Source: an uncultured Lachnospiraceae bacterium (lineage in GTDB: Bacteria; Bacillota; Clostridia; Lachnospirales; Lachnospiraceae). Taken from it: a DNA stretch of 9,503 nt. Positions 6,805 to 9,503 of this stretch are shown in pieces. Where the stretch lies: the NCBI GenBank assembly GCA_902496125.1, contig CABUZU010000078.1, positions 1-9,503 on the forward strand, written 5' to 3'. A program made the translations under genes and the position numbers. Position 1 is the first letter of the stretch; every line of letters begins with the position of its first letter. The notes beneath the pieces were generated by a model. It searched no databases and was not told where the DNA came from. It saw only the letters and a list, made by a program, of their open reading frames with translations.

Positions 6805-7574
6805 TGTATATTGAAATTAAAAATGCTGGAAAGACCTTCCTTCAAAATGGAGAAACGTTTACCGCTTTAAAAGATGTAAATTTAGAAATCGAAAAAGGCG
6901 AATTTATTTGCCTACTAGGCCCCTCTGGATGCGGTAAGAGTACACTTCTTAATGCAATTGCAGGTTTCGATACCGTTAATACTGGTAGCATTACAATTGA
7001 TGGAAAAGAAGTCACAGAACCCTCTACTAAAAATGTGACGATTTTCCAAAATTATGGACTGTTACCATGGAGAACGGTACAAAAAAATGTAGAACTTGGA
7101 TTGGAACCGAAAAAGATTGCAAAGGAAGAACGTAAGAAAATTGCACAAAAGTATCTAGATTTAGTAGGACTTAGTGAATTTAAGAAATCCTATCCACGCC
7201 AATTATCAGGTGGTATGCAACAACGTGTTGCAATTGCAAGAGCACTTGCAGTAGACCCAGAGATTATTTTTATGGATGAACCATTTGGTGCACTCGATGC
7301 AATTACGCGTATGAAATTGCAAGATGATATTTTAAAAATTGCAAGAGAACAACAAAAGACAATTATATTTGTAACTCATGATATTGAAGAAGCAGTTTTT
7401 TTAGCTGATAGAATCGTTGTTATGACTCCAAATCCGGGTAAGATAAAAAGTATTGTAAAAGTAAATCTTGGAAAACACAGAGTAAGAACAAGTAGCGACT
7501 TTTTACAGGTAAGAGATAAAATCTTTGATATCTTTAATATGAAACCGAATGAAGATATTGAATATGTGATATAA
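6804..7574 (+). CDS. ABC transporter ATP-binding protein, SsuB/TauB-like (nitrate/sulfonate/taurine type)
   Basis: This 256-residue ATPase drives the importer from the cytoplasmic face. All ABC motifs are intact: Walker A GPSGCGKST (39-47), Q-loop Gln 82 in FQNYGLLPW, signature LSGGMQQ (134-140), Walker B IIFMDE (154-159), D-loop GALD and H-loop His 192 (THD). The FQNYGLLPWRTV stretch is typical of the SsuB/TauB/NrtD group. ATG 6804 overlaps the permease stop by one base and GGGGAGG lies at 6788-6794. It is the last gene of the four-gene unit, followed nine bases later by a terminator. Together with the two genes before it, it makes a complete importer; nothing seems missing or broken. Confidence 0.95.
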   Translation: MYIEIKNAGKTFLQNGETFTALKDVNLEIEKGEFICLLGPSGCGKSTLLNAIAGFDTVNTGSITIDGKEVTEPSTKNVTIFQNYGLLPWRTVQKNVELGLEPKKIAKEERKKIAQKYLDLVGLSEFKKSYPRQLSGGMQQRVAIARALAVDPEIIFMDEPFGALDAITRMKLQDDILKIAREQQKTIIFVTHDIEEAVFLADRIVVMTPNPGKIKSIVKVNLGKHRVRTSSDFLQVRDKIFDIFNMKPNEDIEYVI

Positions 7575-7582
7575 GTAAATTT

Positions 7583-7612
7583 AGAAGTCTCATGAATTTG
7601 AGGCTTCTTTTT
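7583..7612 (+). terminator. Rho-independent terminator after the transporter operon
   Basis: A 10-bp stem (7583-7592 with 7599-7608) containing one G-U pair and a TGAATT loop is followed by T7608-T7612. It closes the CODH-like/ABC operon and isolates it from the spore gene downstream. Confidence 0.85.
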
Positions 7613-7617
7613 ATATG

Positions 7618-7623
7618 TATAAT
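7618..7623 (+). promoter_or_regulatory. Possible -10 element for the SpoVAF-like gene
   Basis: A perfect TATAAT sits 42 bases before the ATG at 7666, just after the terminator. No convincing sigma-A -35 is found at 16-18 bases; the region there is the terminator hairpin. A TGAATT at 7593-7598 resembles the -35 of forespore sigma factors, but the matching -10 is poor. A promoter is needed here because of the terminator upstream; its class is uncertain. Confidence 0.3.
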
Positions 7624-7665
7624 TTTAAAAAAAATAGACATCATAAAAGAGACGGAGGTACTCTT

Positions 7666-9096
7666 ATGGAACAGCAACTTACTTCAAACATTGAAGAAAA
7701 TATTAAAAATCTTAATGATACTTTACTTATTGATAAAAGTTTTGACCTTATCTATCGTATTATTCATATTGGTGATAAAAAAGCCTGTCTTTACATGATA
7801 GATGGATTTACTAATGATGATTTACTAGAAAAAATTCTTCAATTTCTATTAGGGGTTAAGCCTGATGAAGTTCCAAATGATGCACATTCTTTCTCTAAAA
7901 ATATTTTGCCTTATGGACAGGTTTCGTTAGAAAATAATACTGATACGTTAATTCATCTAATTTTAACAGGTCTTGTCGTTTTTATTGTGGATGGATATGA
8001 TGAAGGAATTGTATTAGATATTCGAGAATATCCAGCAAGAAGTGTAGAAGAACCCGAAAAAGACCGTACTCTTCGAGGGTCTAGAGATGGTTTTGTAGAA
8101 ACGATAGTATGGAATACGGCATTAATTCGTCGTAGAATCCGTAGTCCAAAGCTTATCAATGAAATGCTACATGCTGGTCGAAATTCTTATACCGATATTG
8201 TACTTTGTTATCTAGATAATCGTGTGGATAAAGATTTATTAAATAGAATACGCAATAAAATAAAGGAAGTACAAGTCGATGCTCTTACAATGAATCAAGA
8301 AAGTTTAGCAGAATGTCTTTTTCCTCACAAATGGATAAATCCATTTCCAAAATTCAAATATACAGAACGACCTGATACAGCAGCCGCTTGTATTTTAGAA
8401 GGGAATATTGTAATTTTAGTAGATAATTCACCGGCTGCAATGGTACTGCCCTCTAGTATTTTTGATATTATTGAAGAAGCTGACGATTATTATTTTCCAC
8501 CAGTTACTGGCACTTATCTTCGATTTACCCGATTTGTTACGTTTATTTTGGCTCTATTTTTAACGCCATTTTTTTTAATGATGATGCAAAATCCCAATAT
8601 TGTACCCAATTGGTTAGCCTTTATTTCAGTAAAAGACCCTGTAAATCTACCATTTTTGTGGCAGTTTTTAATCTTAGAATTTGCTATTGATGGATTAAAG
8701 CTAGCCTCACTTAATACCCCGAATATGCTTACGACTCCACTTAGTTTAATTGCTGCCTTAGTTGTTGGTGATTTTTCTGTAAGTTCTGGTTGGTTTAACG
8801 CTGAGGTTATGCTCTATATGGCATTTGTAGTTCTTGCAACTTACACTCAAAGTAGCATGGAACTAGGCTATGCCCTTAAGTTTATGCGACTGATTGTATT
8901 AATTCTTACTGGAATCTTTAATATCTGGGGATTTTTCTTTGGTGTTGCTTTTGTTCTCGTCAGTTTGATATTTAACAAAACAATTGCTGAAAAAAGCTAT
9001 CTTTATCCCCTTTTTCCATTTAGCTTTGAAAATGTAATGGCGAGATTCTTTCGAATACGTATTCCGCATTCCTATAAAAAAACAAGAAAAAAATAA
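7666..9096 (+). CDS. spoVAF: Spore germination protein, GerA family (SpoVAF-like)
   Basis: The 476-residue protein has the GerA A-subunit layout: a soluble N-terminal half followed by a membrane half with hydrophobic segments at about 286-306, 328-347, 357-371, 382-393 and 406-436, and a basic C-terminal tail (KKTRKK). Family blocks are REYPARSVEEPEKDR (120-134), RGSRDGFVETIVWNTALIRRRIR (137-159), YTERPD (232-237) and TGTYLRFTRF (281-290). The SVEEPEKDR...RGSRDGF and GTYLR wording matches SpoVAF better than the nutrient-receptor subunits GerAA/GerBA, judged from memory. SpoVAF is a spore inner-membrane protein linked to dipicolinic-acid channel function in germination. ATG 7666 has GGAGG at 7654-7658. 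No spoVA or gerB/gerC genes accompany it, so it is a stand-alone gene between two terminators. GerA family is certain; the SpoVAF subgroup is likely. Confidence 0.87.
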   Translation: MEQQLTSNIEENIKNLNDTLLIDKSFDLIYRIIHIGDKKACLYMIDGFTNDDLLEKILQFLLGVKPDEVPNDAHSFSKNILPYGQVSLENNTDTLIHLILTGLVVFIVDGYDEGIVLDIREYPARSVEEPEKDRTLRGSRDGFVETIVWNTALIRRRIRSPKLINEMLHAGRNSYTDIVLCYLDNRVDKDLLNRIRNKIKEVQVDALTMNQESLAECLFPHKWINPFPKFKYTERPDTAAACILEGNIVILVDNSPAAMVLPSSIFDIIEEADDYYFPPVTGTYLRFTRFVTFILALFLTPFFLMMMQNPNIVPNWLAFISVKDPVNLPFLWQFLILEFAIDGLKLASLNTPNMLTTPLSLIAALVVGDFSVSSGWFNAEVMLYMAFVVLATYTQSSMELGYALKFMRLIVLILTGIFNIWGFFFGVAFVLVSLIFNKTIAEKSYLYPLFPFSFENVMARFFRIRIPHSYKKTRKK

Positions 9097-9097
9097 A

Positions 9098-9123
9098 ATC
9101 CTCCCCCTGTATAAAGGGAGGAT
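9098..9123. terminator. Bidirectional terminator between convergent genes
   Basis: A perfect 8-bp stem, ATCCTCCC (9098-9105) with GGGAGGAT (9116-9123), encloses a 10-base loop. Read on the minus strand, it is followed by a long T-rich tract (complement of the A-run 9080-9097), a classic terminator for the SGNH gene ending at 9129. On the plus strand the tail is weaker (ACATATTATTTT), though it still probably ends the SpoVAF-like transcript. Confidence 0.85.
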
Positions 9124-9128
9124 ACATA

Positions 9129-9503
9129 TTATTTTAGAAAACTTTCAGGAACGGCATTTGACATCGCTTCATAAGCTGGAAAGCTAGGATGTAAATGGTC
9201 GCCGCTATCAAATCCAGGAGCAAAAGCTTCGATATGATTTGGGTCTTGTACTGCTTTATCAAAGTCAACGAATCCATCGGCATCGTTTGTTGTACGAATC
9301 CAAGCATTGACTTCATTTTTTAAATCTTCACGAAATGGTGCATAGGTTCTCCAACCATAGATCGGAAGTAAGGTTCCAAGATAAACCTTAAGATTTTGCT
9401 TTTTCGCTTCTTCGATATACCATTTAAGACCATCAATTAGTTCGGTGGCAGTTGGTAAGTCACTCATAGGGCGAAATGGATTGACATCGGTTCCAACAGG
9501 ATG
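9129..9503 (-). CDS. SGNH/GDSL-type esterase or lipase (C-terminal part, truncated by the window end)
   Basis: About 124 C-terminal residues are present; the frame stays open to the last base, so the start and the nucleophile Ser of the GDS block lie outside. The last catalytic block is visible as SGDHLHPSFPAYEAM, with the Asp-x-x-His pair at codons 9198-9200 and 9189-9191, followed by the HPS/AYxxMA pattern of the SGNH family. The region with LKVYLGTLLPIYGW followed by FREDLKNEVNAWIR matches the family's block IV and following helix. Such enzymes remove acyl or acetyl groups from esters, often on carbohydrates. The substrate and whether it is secreted cannot be told from this fragment. It is convergent with the SpoVAF-like gene and shares its terminator. 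Confidence 0.85.
   Translation of the reverse strand, partial: HPVGTDVNPFRPMSDLPTATELIDGLKWYIEEAKKQNLKVYLGTLLPIYGWRTYAPFREDLKNEVNAWIRTTNDADGFVDFDKAVQDPNHIEAFAPGFDSGDHLHPSFPAYEAMSNAVPESFLK

Noticed and set aside
7593..7622. Sigma-F/G forespore promoter for the SpoVAF-like gene
   Set aside because: TGAATT resembles a forespore -35, but at 17-18 bases the -10 matches CATACTA in only about three of seven positions, and TGAATT is the loop of the terminator hairpin.
7592..7798. Small hydrophobic open frame after the ABC ATPase
   Set aside because: It begins within the terminator hairpin, has no ribosome binding site, and overlaps the start of the SpoVAF-like gene in another frame.
1..9503. Mobile elements, CRISPR arrays, tRNA/rRNA genes, riboswitches or signs of recent transfer
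   Set aside because: No direct-repeat arrays, transposase or integrase motifs, or cloverleaf sequences were seen by eye, and base composition and codon use look even throughout.

Overview
The window is ordinary low-GC chromosomal DNA of an anaerobic, spore-forming Firmicute. The best guess is class Clostridia, probably near Lachnospiraceae. The grounds are A/T-ending codons, strong GGAGG-type ribosome binding sites, an HrcA/CIRCE-controlled groESL operon, a Ni-CODH-family protein and a SpoVAF-like spore germination protein. The genus cannot be fixed from this sequence. No mobile element, CRISPR array, tRNA or rRNA was seen.

Layout, left to right. (1) The 3' end of an aconitase/isopropylmalate dehydratase large-subunit gene (1-674). 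(2) A 201-bp A-rich gap holding a sigma-A-type promoter and a perfect CIRCE operator, followed by groES and groEL and a strong terminator. (3) A four-gene unit with its own consensus promoter: a carbon-monoxide-dehydrogenase-like protein (CooS family), a lipoprotein substrate-binding protein, a permease and an ATPase of a nitrate/sulfonate/taurine-type ABC importer, closed by a terminator at 7583-7612. (4) A solitary GerA/SpoVAF-family spore protein. (5) A convergent, truncated SGNH/GDSL hydrolase on the minus strand, with a shared bidirectional terminator between the two.

The most interesting part is unit 3. The CooS-like protein keeps all D- and B-cluster cysteines and nearly all active-site (C-cluster) ligands. 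The exception is the ligand cysteine that follows the conserved Asp-x-Gln (C333 in Carboxydothermus hydrogenoformans CODH-II numbering), which is aspartate here (D390). The gene has no cooC, cooF or acetyl-CoA synthase genes beside it. It sits 25 bp upstream of, and apparently in one operon with, an importer for a small organic or inorganic anion. This suggests a redox enzyme on a CODH scaffold that may not oxidise CO and may process whatever the transporter brings in. The substrate is unknown. The missing ligand is read directly from the sequence through an alignment done from memory; the functional proposal is inference.
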